Positions 45,775 to 57,998 of a stretch of DNA of 64,000 nucleotides are shown here, piece by piece. Position 1 is the first letter of the stretch. The number at the start of each line of letters is the position of its first letter. The notes beneath the pieces were generated by a model. That model worked only from the letters and a program-made list of their open reading frames with translations, had not been told where the DNA came from and searched no databases. The stretch spans positions 496,001-560,000 of the forward strand of contig NW_026570235.1 in NCBI RefSeq assembly GCF_019649055.1. The letters run 5' to 3'. The position numbers and the translations under genes are program-made. Source of the stretch: Paramacrobiotus metropolitanus. Taxonomy: Eukaryota; Tardigrada; Eutardigrada; Parachela; Macrobiotidae.

Positions 45775-48412
45775 ATGAAGAAGTTTGTCCGCAAAGCCAA
45801 CAGTCCTGTTGGGAGAACTAGAAGCCTTTCTGAATCCAAGAAGTCGAAACCGACGGCACGTCCTCCTCAGCACACTGCGTAAGCCGTAAAGCATCTAGAA
45901 AGTTATAAAAAGATAAACTGATAAGTCATAAAAATTACCGTTTAATTACGTTCTTGTAATAATGTCGTGATTGCTGTTATCTCCATAATTCTAGCAGCGA
46001 CCAGATTCGTTACATTGGGTTTTTCTTATAGCCACGAAGACAGGGATACTGTGGACTTTATATCGAGCAAACAATCTCGAGCTGGTCTCAGTGGTCTGGA
46101 ACAGTTTGCCGATGAACAAATGCCATTTGGAGTGCGTTTTGAGGAGAATCAGACTACAACGAGGAACTACCAGTCTTCAGGAGACCATTCACGGTAATCC
46201 ATCTTTTTTGGCAATCTGCCTGGCTTTTCGTTGTTTTACTGTTAAAAGTTTGCATTTGTTTGTGAATGTTTTTCGTTTTTGGATTAGCATCTGCATCACA
46301 TTATTATGTGATTATTTACCTACTTTTTTGAATTGATTTTAATTTTTAGGCGTATAAAAAATGAGACTGTTCAGCAGTCGCACTATCATCACGAAGAGGA
46401 GGTTTTGCGAAGATTTCCTAAATTTAAGGTAAGACATTGTTATGCACGGCACGGCATAGTGTTTTGTATAGTAGTAGTACTGTATAGTGTATAGTGTATG
46501 CCTAACAGCCTAACATGCAATATTAAAAGCGGAGCATGTTTTGTTCGCAGATCGCTTCACCAGACGACAACACCACCTATTTAGAGTTGCAGGAATTTTT
46601 GAGAGAAAGAATTGAATCTCACCGGGCTGCATTTTCTTCGATCCAATCTGATGGTTCGTTTCATAAATTCTTTGGTCAAATTTCTTTTATATTATTATTT
46701 TTTTAGAAAGAGAATTCCACAGCAGATTCCAGAATTTGTTGTCCGAAAACACGGCACTCCATCGGGTAAACTTCAACGCACACTTCAAAAACATCGAGCA
46801 AACTGTTTTCGGTAAACCGTAAACAAATTCAGTTTCAATTTCCCGCAGGAAGAGCAACATTTGCACCGAAGCATGGGTGAAAGTGAAGCAACTATCCAGT
46901 CGCTGAAGCAGAAAATCCAAAAACAGTTAGATATTCAGCATGCTGTGGTCAGGAATTCTGCATTGTCCGAACGGGATAAACAGGAATTATCCTTGTTGCT
47001 GAATCGTCGAGACGCTAAAGTGCAAGACCAGATAAGCCACCGGAAAGGCTATCGGGCGCAGTTGAAAGGGGGCCTGAAAAAGCATCATCGATCACGGGAT
47101 CAAGAATTTGTAAGTCTGTGAAATGGCTCTCATATCAACAGCCAGATATAAATTTCACATTTCTGGGTGAGCTAAAATAAATACCGCAAGATCATATCCG
47201 TTCCTTATGCGCGCGTAATGTTTCGTTTCCAACATAATACATCCTTGCTGATATGCATTAAAATCGCAAATATTCGTTTTCTTATTCGCTGTAATAAATA
47301 CAGTAACTCTTATGTTCAATACGATACTGTAGATAAAAATTAATAATCGTAAGAATTTCGTGGACATTTACTGGCATTAATTTCGCTTATGATTTTTGAA
47401 TTTTCTTTTCTGTTTTCTGCAGGACCGGCGTTTGGGGCACACGAAAAGCGCCTTCGAAGCAAGGTTACAAGACAGAGAAAGTCGATTGCATCGAGTGCGT
47501 GATGCTATTTCGGCTGATGATTCCGGAAGCAATTTGGTACCGTCCGCTCCTGCTGATTCCTCACCATCAAGCACATGGTCTTCGAGGGGTGAGAAGAACG
47601 TTCACGTCCAATCTGTGGATCGCAGCCGCGATTACAGACGGGTGCAACAAATAACGCCATCCAGCACCAGTTCATCGGTAAAGTACTGAAATGGAACTAA
47701 GAAACTCTAAAAGCTGCCCTTTGCAAAAAAATTTTCTTATGAAATACAAAAGTAATCAATATCTTGAGCGAAAAACATTCATGTGGTGTAACGGTCTTTA
47801 TAGTCGCCATGCTGTGGCAGTAAATTTCTGGGCGACAGTTTTGGTTTATTGCTTACTACAAATGTCTGTACAGTGTACATGCAAGAAGCTGGAAATTGTT
47901 TCTCAAGTTTGGCGTTTGGCGTAATGCAAAAATTTGGTTTGGTTCGGTTTTAGAACATTCCGTTTCATAATCCGAGATACGCCAAGCGTCGCTCGAAATC
48001 CTATGATGTCCTGGAACACCGTGCCAAGCATCGTGTCCCGTTGGGAACTCGTTTACGGATGGGCTACGATCGGGGCGAAAGTCATAAGGCTGTGACTAGT
48101 ATTAACTTGACCGATGCAATGAAAAGCGATGCGTATGTGTTGGAGGATCAGAAAGCAACACCCGATGGCTCCGTTGAAACTCGCTTGTACAAAGGTCAAT
48201 TTATCCCAACGGGCAGCGGAGGGCGTTCTATGATTTTGCGCGATGTGGAAATATTGCGCCAAGAAGATCCGGTGACAACGCCGCGGAAGCCGGAATCGCT
48301 GATGAGTTGTAGCCCACTGCGAAAGGAAGCACTTGTCGGTGGTAGCCCCTCTAAACGGGAAAAAGTCACGCTGATTCGCGAAATTATTGAAGAGAAATAC
48401 AGAAAGAATTAG
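45775..48412 (+). CDS. KIF23: KIF23/MKLP1-type centralspindlin protein lacking the kinesin motor
   Basis: The C-terminal exon contains the MKLP1 Arf-binding domain: DGSVETRLYKGQFIPTGSGG and LRDVEILRQEDP, close to human [20 protein letters not shown] and TDIETLKQESP. Before it is NPRYAKRRSKSYDVLEH, the counterpart of the Aurora B/14-3-3 site RHRRSRSAGDRWVDH. Upstream are coiled-coil exons (FLRERIESHRAAFSSIQSDE, HLHRSMGESEATIQSLKQKI, AFEARLQDRESRLHRVRDAI) and RRFPKFKIASPDDNTTYLEL, matching the start of the MKLP1 stalk. Exon 1 (MKKFVRKANSPVGRTRSLSE) is a short basic tail like that of KIF23. It splices after only 150 bp to AHEDRDTVDFISSKQS and LSGLEQFADEQMPFGV. No P-loop, SSRSH or LAGSE motif exists anywhere in the gene. 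About 520 residues instead of 960. Poly(A) AATAAA at 48485. Confidence 0.85.
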
Positions 48413-49137
48413 TGTTTGCGTCGACCGTGGATGATCTCCAGTGTTGAATCTCACGGTAGCTGAGCTAACAAAGCACATTATGTTAATAAAGCACCCTTTC
48501 CTATGGTTATTACTGTTTTCTTTGTTCTTTTACCAGTCTGACTTAAATTTGAGTCGGTGTTTCTTCGCACCTTTTTACATAACTCAGAGCTGAAATTTAC
48601 GTGTGAGTTACGAGTTGTGTGCAATATTTGCTTTTTGTTTCTCAGGTGTTCGTTTCGCAATAAAATTTCCCACTCTCGATGGCGAAACTATTTCTGTACG
48701 AATATTGTAGTAGCGCTGTTTTTCGTGAATAGCACTTAGGTAAAAATTACGGAAAATTTGTACGCGTACTTGCGTAGTAGTAGGCTGCTATCAGCGATCA
48801 AGAAAAGAAGTACATCAAATTAATTTACGATTTTTAACACTCTATAGGAGTGGTGATGGATACTGCCAAGTTACTGAAACAGTTTAGAGAATCGAAAATC
48901 TTAGAAAGCACCTGATGCTGAACAGTAAAAACCTACTTGGTAACCACTGAAAACGCAATCCAAAATCAAAATTACGTAAGTAATTACTGTCCTGTGGTAA
49001 CAGTTTAACACGTTGCTAGTGCATTTTATGACTTCGGACAATCAAAACCCAACCAAATAAATCGCTGCTCTTTATTTCATATTTGTACGTTTTTAAGAAT
49101 ATACGAACATCGCGCACTCAGAATCAACCAAGAAAAT
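48413..49137. other. Convergent 3' regions of the KIF23-like gene and RPL8
   Basis: Tail-to-tail gap with AATAAA at 48485-48490 (+) and TTTATT at 49071-49076 (AATAAA on the minus strand, about 60 bp past the RPL8 stop). Nothing else is seen. Confidence 0.5.
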
Positions 49138-50380
49138 TTATTCTTCTTTGCCTGTTCCAGCAATAACTTTAACACCGCGGATACGACCCGTCCGTCTGGC
49201 GGCAATAAGACCGACTTTCCGACCAGCAGATGTATCCCGGCGAACAGTGGAGGCTTTTCCGATATGTTGATGGTTACCACCACCGTGAGGATGGTCAACA
49301 GGCTAAACAAGAAAAACCGAAGTTCCCGAACTGCTTATCCAGTACACAAAAAATAAAATTCTGTGTCAGAGCAGCTTACATTCATAGCCACACCACGCAC
49401 GTATGGCCAGCAGTTACGCTTAGCCTTGTATTTGAAGTATGACCGTCCAGCTTTAAGTATGGGCTTATCAATACGACCACCTCCAGCAACAATTCCTGGA
49501 AACGTATTACAATGCTCAAATCGAACATCCCCAGATAAATACTTCAAGCTGAATGGCCGTTTCCTATAACGGAAATCTCACCGATCATAGCCCGATTGGT
49601 CCAGTTGATGACTTTCTTGACGCCCGATGGAAGCTTCACCCGTGAAATTTTTGCATCCGGATTATGCGAGATAACAGTCGCATAGTTTCCGGAGCAACGA
49701 GCCAGTGATCCACCGTCTCCGTTCTTATGCTCCACATTGCATACGACAGTTCCTTCAGGCATAGCACTCAAAGGCAAAACATTGCCCACGTGGATGGAAG
49801 CTGCAAAAAGCTATCTTCCGTCAATTCAAACGTTTTCGCATTCTAAGCCATACCCAGTTAGTGTTTTTAACGGTAAAAAAACGTACTATTGGGCTATCCT
49901 TAGTGTTTAACGGGCTAAATGCTAAATGTTAAGACTTTAAACAAGGCCTGACAGCCTGCACAAATGCGTTCTATACAATAAATAGTAACCAAATCAAGCC
50001 ACAAAATGAAAGGTTTCACCTTTCTTTCCACAGTAAACGAATTGTCCGGTGTGCATTCCTTCGGCTGCGATGAAAAGTTCCTTGCGTGTACGGTACTTGT
50101 ACGGATCCCGAAAAGCTACAACGGCCAAAGGCGCTCCACGGCCAGGATCATGGATAATATCCTGAAATTTTTATAACATGATGACGCTATCGGTAACAAT
50201 TCTAAGAGATCAACCTCGCTTGCACGATTTTGGTCTAAGTACCTTGACAACTCCACGGATGTATCCCTGTCGTTCCGCGAAGTCATATGTTCTAAACTTA
50301 GGAGCTCCTTTTCGGTGCTTGGTATGCGCTTTAAAGACTCCTCCAGCTCCTTTCCTCTGAGATCGAATTACTCGACCCAT
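49138..50380 (-). CDS. RPL8: 60S ribosomal protein L8 (uL2)
   Basis: uL2 sits next to the peptidyl-transferase centre of the large ribosomal subunit. Start at 50380: [20 protein letters not shown] and [13 protein letters not shown]. Next exons give [51 protein letters not shown] and [16 protein letters not shown], then [20 protein letters not shown]. The latter splices to [38 protein letters not shown] and finally [19 protein letters not shown] with [16 protein letters not shown]. The conserved [10 protein letters not shown] loop with its functional His is intact. Ends GTGKEE at TAA 49140-49138. Length about 257, as in all eukaryotes. A pyrimidine-rich stretch precedes the start. Confidence 0.97.
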
Positions 50381-51453
50381 TTTAGATGGAAAAAGTGAAA
50401 AAACACGTCTGATCAGCAGAGAACCACAGCGAACTCTAAACTCCTTTTCGGAAACCGTCAGATACGGTGAAATTCGTGATGTAGGGTCGCAACTGGCTCA
50501 TTCGTCGTCCACATTGAAGCTGCGCATGGGCAATGAGAACCGAGAGAATGCACATGTTGCGCAGCTTGGCTCAAATGATCGCTGTCGCGTATGGTATGGT
50601 ACTTATAATTCATTTCGTGCTTGTGGTTTGTACCGAACGGCTTGCCCTCGAATGATTATGGCCCAACTTACGTTACAGATGTAACGGCAACAAAAATTTT
50701 ATGAAATCGATTTTCGTCTTTTCCGACTTTTCGAACGTTTTTTGAACTTTTTTCTTCGCTTTTTACTTTTTCTTTTAAACATGAGTTGACTACGAGATCG
50801 TTCGATAAGCAGAGTGCATCAAAGCTCAGATAGAAAACTTTCTTGTTTTAATTTCTACGCTCGTACTAGCACTGTAATCGGGCTTTCGGAGACGATTAGC
50901 CATGAGCGCGATTTGAGTTCGCAAAGTAGACCATCCCGATTCTTGGTAAATCCGTTTCGATTTGAAGATTCCCTGGTACAAGTTCTTTTTGTTACCTTTC
51001 CTTAGCAAGTAAGTTGGTTGCAATAGCAACATGCTTAGCCTTAGCGTTCAGTTTTAAAGAAATTCACAGTTCATCTGAACTTAAGATGAGCAGTAAAGCT
51101 GTAAACGGAATTGAAGATTTAAGACTGGAAAGTTACGACTTAAAAAACAAAGTGTTACTATAAGTACTTAACATTTACTGTAACAAAAAAGTTACAAGAA
51201 CTGCGAATGAACGCAACGGTATAACCGTTGACGCTTAGCAGCCTTCTTAATTGTGCCGGAAGTCAGAACTCTGGATTTTGACGGACTAGTTAAGGCAACC
51301 GTAAATCGTGGTAAACCGTAAATCCCTTAGAAGTTTGTCATCACAGTGACAAGACTAAGCCGTTAACTTAAGGGTAAGCAGTGTTCGTGTGATCCACTGG
51401 CATTCCGCATTTACCTTAGATTTTGTTTGGAGCCTGAATGATATACAATAAGG
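50381..51453. promoter_or_regulatory. Divergent upstream region of RPL8 and RNF4
   Basis: 1.07 kb between opposed starts, with T-rich runs around 50700-50780. ORFs of 60-70 codons on both strands have no motif. Expected to hold the strong RPL8 promoter and the RNF4 promoter and 5' UTR. Confidence 0.35.
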
Positions 51454-52293
51454 ATGAGTGAGTCAGCAGCCCCACAGTCTTCAGGTCCGACCGTGGAATG
51501 CATTGATCTTACTGCTTCACCAGGTGAGTGGCGATCGTGAATCTGGTCGTGTTATTCGCTTTAATTGAAACCGTCTGTACTCGTACAAACCGTACATCCC
51601 TCACAGCTTGTCGGTTGTATCGTAGATGTCGCACCTGTTCGTACAGGCCGCCATCGTTCGCAGTCTGCATCCTCCAATGGTAGCGCAAGCACGGTGCATA
51701 ATTTGGTACGATTTGCGATGTCCTAAGGTGATTTGTTTAGGAGATATTATCGTCGTCGGTGAGATTAAACGAAAGAAACCTGCGGTTATCGTGATCGACA
51801 GCCCTAAGAGTCGCTCCGGATCCGCTCAGAAGGTATTTGATTTTTTAATGGCTTTACTGTTGTGCATGGCTGCAGATTGCGGTACGCTCTGGGCTCCTTG
51901 TTTTGTTGCTGTCACAAAAAAAAGGTAGCTCTTGCAGAAGGGAAACAAGCGCAAACGCGAAGAAGCGTCGACTTCGGTTGCTGTGGTCCCGCCTCCTAAT
52001 CCAGAACCTCCAAAGCCAGCGACCGTTTTCAAGTGTCCAATTTGTCTGGATACTAATGCCGAGGTACTGTTAGACGTGTTAGTTGATATTTAATATCCTT
52101 GCTATGTGGGATGCTGTAATAATCAAATTCTTATCATTATGTATTGTTGTAGTTGATGGAAAAGAACGTCAATCTTTTGGTGCCGCCTTGTGGTCATCTT
52201 CTCTGTAAGCCGTGTTCGCAGAGCTTGCCACCAGAATGCCCTGTCTGCCGCAAGAAGTACAAGAAAAACAGTTTGCGGCCGTTATTTCTATGA
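51454..52293 (+). CDS. RNF4: RNF4-type SUMO-targeted ubiquitin ligase
   Basis: The protein starts MSESAAPQSSGPTVECIDLT at 51454. VECIDLT is a classic SUMO-interacting motif; two more hydrophobic cores follow (DIIVVGEI and AVIVIDS) beside basic or Ser/Asp residues. The linker is basic (NKRKREEAS). The C-terminal RING is FKCPICLDTNAE-LMEKNVNLLVPPCGHLL CKPC and PECPVCRKK, i.e. C-x2-C...C-x-H-x2-C-x2-C...C-x2-C, ending NSLRPLFL at TGA 52291-52293. This mirrors RNF4 (RING at the very C-terminus, ending RYHPIYI). RNF4 ubiquitinates poly-SUMO chains and works in the DNA-damage response. About 190 residues, four introns of 60-120 nt. The exon 2/3 join near 51680 is my best phase-consistent reading. 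Confidence 0.85.
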
Positions 52294-54844
52294 AACGTGG
52301 GCATGTGTAAATGGAAATTTGTTCTGCCCATCGCCGTAACTAATGATGTACAAAGCACTCAGTGGTTGTGGTATTAGTTCGTTTGGATTGTGCAGATCTG
52401 CAACCGTGATACTGTGGCCGACGACGGATCTTCGTTTTTATACTGTGCGTTAGTATTGTGTGTGTTTTACTTAATTACTCGTGCTCGGGGTCCTGCTGTC
52501 GTTGGGATGGATATTCGGAGTTTTCTTTATGTCTGGCATACCTTCATTTTACCGTGTATGCTTGTCTTGAATCGAGTGACTCCCAAAAAGTGTTTTTCGT
52601 TATTAAGATTATTACTTACTGGTTACTATTGCTGTATAGATCACTGTCTGATTTTGTCTTCCATAATTCCATTGATAATTTAGTAAAATGACGTTATTTC
52701 TTCCGTTGCGGCAAATTTGGCAGAACTGCCCAACCATGCTCGATATTACTGTGTTTTTATCTCCCATGGATGTAAATATAAGCAGTAATACATAGAAAGT
52801 ACAAATTATCAATACGAAATTCGATGAATATTATCCGCTGTTTGTCCAGCATCTAGTAAAATCATTTCCCATTTCCGACGTCTGAGTCGGTCTACCGTCT
52901 TCTGACGTAATCATGGCTAAGGCTATGAATTTAATTACTTGAGCAATGCCCATTGACGATTCTCGCCAGGATGGCGCCCCGTGGCGGTTGGGAGCCGTAC
53001 GCCCACGCTACGCCCAGAAGTCATCGGCCCATAGCAACACGTGCTTTTCCAGGCATTGTTTAAACAGCGCGAGTTCGCACATTATTCTGCTTACTAATGC
53101 GGCAATCACATAAAAATTAATATAACACTAAGCTCTACCAATTGGGCGGCACATGCCTGATAAAAAAGTGTAATGTGCCCCGTAAATTGTGCGGCAATGC
53201 CGATTGCCGTGGTATTACAGAACGCCTCACGTGCGACCGTTTTCGGGTGTTACATGGCGCATGCGCATTTCCCCTTTTGGCGCACTGCGAAATTCCTGTA
53301 GTTCGTGACGTCAAAATGACACACTGCCAGTCTGCAATCCCGGCGAGAATCACGAATTGCCCGATAGTCGATGCATGTATTAGCAGACCTCAGGCATATC
53401 CAGCTTTATCATTCCCAGCCTGGTATTGCTTTAACAATTTTTTTGGTTCGAAGTCCAAAGAGATAAGCAATAACCAATAACAACACATACCGATGGACTT
53501 ATGCGAGCGATGTTTGAATGCTACGCTTACTAGTCATGCATCACCGTAAAATGCATTTACTTATCGTAAGACGATTTGCATGGGCGGCACCGGAGACTCG
53601 GAGAGCAGCGAAGGGATAAGGAATAAGAAATAACAGGAAATGATACTTCAAGAATTTTGACTAAAAGAACCTCATAATTTCCTTACAAAATAATTGTCGC
53701 TTTAAATTTTCTACCGAGAAGCTTCGTAGTACGTTGCTAATTGCGCGTATAAGAGGGATACAATTAGCGCGATGGATCAAAATGTTTTGCACCGCTCTTC
53801 TACAGAATGTGCAGCTGGGATATTTTTCGCAAAGAAGACTTCGCCTTTGTCAAAAATTAATTAATTAAGCAGATCAATTAACTAATTAAGCAGATCAGTT
53901 GCTAATTAAGTGTCAGTTCATTTTGTGCCGCTGAATGAAACTGGAAACGTTTACCGCTGTTAGCCGACATGGCACAGTACATTTATGAATTAACGCAGTG
54001 TAAACTGTAATTGTAATTAACGTAAGTAGATAAATTACCTAATGGTCTGAAAACAGGTGAATTTTTAATTGCTGATGTACACGCTTATATAGATATATTA
54101 CATGTATGTGTATGTGTATGTGCGTAGTAGACTGTTGTTTTCATGCTTGCTGCCTGATGCCGTGATGCGTATTTGCAAAACGGAGCTGTTCACGCGGGTA
54201 TTTCTAAAACGTGCCGTATCTTTCCTTCGACCAGTTAAAAAGCAGATCGGTTCGGATTGTTATGAATCATAATCCTGGTCAAAACAAAACCAGACCGGAG
54301 ATAAGAAAGCCAAAAGTGTTTGAGGACGCGTATTGTATATGAAATGCCGTTGTTTGCAAAACAACTGTAAGGTGCCACAGTTAATGGAATGGCCACCTGG
54401 CTGTCTGACATTTGGGCCACCGTATATTTCGGTTTTTTAGATTATGGGCTTCTTAAGTTTCTTATTTTTTTTAGGTTTCTTAGGGTTTCTACTTACTAGG
54501 TTTCTCAGATTTCTTAGAATTCTTTAGGTGGCGCAAGTGTTATGTAGTCAGTGGAATTGGAAGCGCTCTATGGAATTAACAAGTCGGTGGAAAACGTGAT
54601 TTGGCGCGTTTCTACTTTCTAGTTTTTCTTATTAATCTGCCAGGAATCACTGTTTGCTTATAACTTATTTGTAAAAATTTGTGATTTATCGTTTGTCTTG
54701 CAATTCAAATTGCAATGGTTTGTTACGGTTGTACCTTGTTAAACTGAGTCCGGAGTTATTTGCACATTTTCGAAATTTTGAGGCTTGTGTCTAAGTCTCG
54801 CCGAGACATTTGTCTATGCGAAGTGCGTGTACGTATACTGCACA
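52294..54844. other. Intergenic region between RNF4 and the gene at 54845
   Basis: 2.5 kb with no supported gene. There is a possible short inverted-repeat element (listed separately), a TTAATTAA-rich patch with AATTAAGCAGATCA repeated (about 53860-53910), and T-rich repeats of TTTCTTAG near 54450-54530 just before the next gene. Confidence 0.4.
52958..53351. repeat. Possible MITE with about 15 bp inverted ends
   Basis: GATTCTCGCCAGGAT (52958-52972) is mirrored by ATCCCGGCGAGAATC (53337-53351) with one mismatch. The interior is GC-richer than the surrounding intergenic DNA and contains TGACGTCA (53306-53313). Ends and class are uncertain. Confidence 0.35.
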
Positions 54845-56812
54845 ATGTCAGCTGGGAATGGGAATACATTCAAACGTCCAGGTCCTCGAGCTGCTTCAGT
54901 AATGCCCTCAGGATCAACCCAGCCCACGGCCAGCAGCAGCAGTCCTAATTCCGCCCAAAATGACGAACGTATTGCTTTTGTGGACTTCCGTTTCAACGAT
55001 ATTCTGGAGCGTCATCGGTCTCGCGGAGGTAAGCACTAAGTTCGTATTTTCAGACTTTTTTAGTAGTACGCAGCTCTTCGCATGCATACTTTTTTTGCTA
55101 TTAAAAATAATTACCGTATTTAAATAATTATTATTTAAACCCAGTATAAAAACTAACAATTCGAAAGGGTTGTTTTCTTTGAATTGCAGATCGCTTTGTC
55201 TTCACGGTGGACGAGCACGTTACTGCTGGTTCCATGGAATATTCAATGGGCTGCGTTCCAGCGCGTAGCAAATTTGTAAGGCCTATCGCGGCGGTTGATG
55301 GATTCTACTTGTTCCCGCTGCAGCGTGGAGAGAAAATCATGGTCAAGGACATGCAGATACAAACAGAAGATGTGTTTCGTACGGCAACGGTCCATTATGT
55401 CGTCAATTCTCCACTGGAAGAAGAAACCTGTATGCGTTGTGTCAAAGCTTACTTAAGTGTAAGTTTAAGTGTACTTGAGTACCTCTTGTAAGTTTTTTTA
55501 CTACAAAATCAGCAAGTACCCTTCTTGGCAGAATTATAGGCGAGCGGATGTGTGGTTGCATTAAACGGTGCTAATGCTGAGCGCTGATGATAATTAAATT
55601 ATCGGTTTTGTCGGATAAATACTCTCAAAGTGTTGCTGCGTTTGAAAGTAGTTGCGCTCGTTTCGTTAGGCCTTGCAGGACGGAGATCTGAATGCTATCG
55701 CGGATAAAGTCTTGGGTGAAGCTGAAAACGCTATGGAAGTGGACGCAGCCCAACCGGAGCCCCCTGTCGTCAGCGTTGAAGACCGTGCGTCGCGCGCCAG
55801 CACTGTGGAAGCTCCAAGTAAGATTCGCAGTTTCGCACTGAATGACGGTAATGAAAATTAAGATTCCGTTAATTAATATACAGTCGTTACTTTACCAGTC
55901 TATCAGCTGACACGTTCTCACGTGACGGTTTTTTCATATTTGTGAATGCTACAATTTCGGATCATTGAAAGTCTTGTTAATCTACGAACTTTTTCCTTAG
56001 GGATAGAACAGATTTACCGAATACCGGTTAAAGTACTAGTAATTTTCGGCATTCAAAATTGCAAGCCAAGTCATAAGACTACATGTGATATTAGCCTTTT
56101 TTTGAATTGCGGTAGGTTTTAATTTAAATTAAAAAAATGCGACTGTGTTTTTAGGTGCGCGTAGCTCTGTGGCGCGAAGCGATGCTGGAGACCGTGATTC
56201 CATGCGGATGGCCAGTGAGTTCAAAGATACTACGTAGCAGTTTTTACCCGCAACGTCACATTACGTTCGGAAATTCGGAATAGCATTATAGTGAGATTTT
56301 ATCAGGTGTGGAGCGAGGCGGATATAAGTTTCCGTATCTCGAACGAAGTGTGGGAAAGGTGCCGCTGCATTCGAAATATCCGTTTTTTGTTGACCCACAC
56401 GAATTGAAAAAACTGGAAAACATACAGTTTGTCGAGCATTACGTTCCAGGTAGATGGGCTGACACCTATGGGAATATTTAATTGTTTACAGTTTATGATT
56501 TGATTGTTTTAGGTTTGATGGATTTGCTGCTTGGACTGAAAAATGGCCCGGGTGCTAACAATCTGCGCACCCTGATTCAGAACTCCAATCGTGGAGGTGT
56601 AACAAACTGGCTGGGATCGCAGTTTCTTAACTGCATGAAAGGTATTAGTATAACGGAAGAATGGAAAAGTTTTGTCTCTGTGAATCTGATTGTTGCTTAC
56701 TGCAGATCACATTTTCCCACTGGTGGAAAAGCGCAAACTACGTCTTGAACGCGGCAATAAAGAGGAACGGGTCACCTTCTTGGTCAATCAGCATTTGAAT
56801 AAATTTAAGTGA
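54845..56812 (+). CDS. Unrecognised protein of about 350 residues
   Basis: Seven exons can be joined in one frame with GT-AG introns. Start MSAGNGNTFKRPGPRAASVM in exon 1 (54845-55027), ending LERHRSRG. Exon 2 (about 55190-55459) reads DRFVFTVDEHVTAGSMEYSM, AAVDGFYLFPLQRGEKIMVK and VHYVVNSPLEEETCMRCVKA, a compact beta-rich-looking region. A Glu/Ala linker (EAENAMEVDAAQPEPPVVSV) and a Ser/Arg stretch follow. The C-terminal part reads GGYKFPYLERSVGKVPLHSK, LMDLLLGLKNGPGANNLRTL, NRGGVTNWLGSQFLNCMK and RVTFLVNQHLNKFK, ending at TGA 56810-56812. The ordered blocks, Ser-rich linkers and consistent phases argue for a real gene. I know no family that fits, and the cupin-like impression of exon 2 is weak. 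Confidence 0.85.
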
Positions 56813-57998
56813 AAATTGACAGCCGCAGTACAAAGAATGGGGAACGTGGAATTCGTTTTGTTGGACTAATTTCGGTTCAACGTTTTTTGGTGGATATAAG
56901 TACTGTAATTGATTGTTTTGTTGCGATATAAAATAGAGTCGCTGTGTTGTGAGGCGCACAGTTTTGTTATTTTGCCGAGAATCCTAGCGAGCGATAGCTC
57001 TTCCAAGCAATGGGCCAATGATTTTTGTGGTTTAGCAGTGGATACGTGACATACATAGTGAATGATAATTTCCTCATAATATTGTGGATATGAGTGTTGA
57101 ATTAATGGACGTACCGTAGCTGTCTTCTTATTTTTATCTAATGCGATGCATACGAGTTGTTATCGGAATCGGTTTACTGTGCTTCAAAAGGATGTGTATA
57201 TTTTGTAGTTTGCTGACTTAAGCAACGATTTATTTGTGTGATAAAATTGTGAGAACGACGTTCATATGGTGTGGTTTTGAATCGTACGATCACTGGCAGC
57301 GGCCAAGCATTTGAAGTTTTCGACCATCTATAAATGCAGTGCGGCCAGAGATTTCTAATTTAAACCTTTTATAAATTTTTAGTAATATCAAAGTTTAAAG
57401 AAACGAATCAACGTTGATTCGTTGCAGTACCCTCTTACGATCCATATACAGCAGCGCCATTTATTCTATCGTAATTTAAGTATAGCAATACGAGTACTAA
57501 TATCTATATAAGTTAGATAGCAATATATATTGTCGCGAACAGGTTTTGAGGCACTGTCTGTAATTGTATCCATATTAATATCCAGCATTGGCGAAACGTT
57601 TACCTGCCCGGTGAGTATTTCGTCGAAGGGACAATGTACTATGCTGTTGCATAACGTTTAATTACAATTCCAGGCGGCGGTGAGTTCATCGCGACAGATG
57701 ACCGATCAAGTCACTAAGTCAATTATATCTTAATTATTCGGCATAGTTGATTATTAAAACAGTCAACGAGGCGTAAATTAGCTATTTTAGTACATGCTGT
57801 AGCGTATTATGAAATGCTCGTTTCCGTGCGTTGTAAACCGCGGCCGTCCCAGCTCATCCAACACTAGCAGAAAAGAAGCAAGGAATTATTTACGTTTTAA
57901 CTGATCCTTTATTGTTTCCGACGTATAATGCTGTAGACCGCGCAATTATCTATATTGTCAACTTGAATTATGGTGCTGAACATCGTGAACACATACTA
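56813..57998. other. Intergenic region before the third foldback element
   Basis: AT-rich, with the 3' UTR of the preceding gene at its start. No gene, RNA or repeat structure is recognised. Confidence 0.4.

Noticed and set aside
45880-46030. Hidden kinesin motor in the first intron of the KIF23-like gene
   Set aside because: The intron is about 150 bp and AT-rich; a motor needs about 1 kb. No P-loop-like translation appears in any frame between 44.7 and 48.4 kb.
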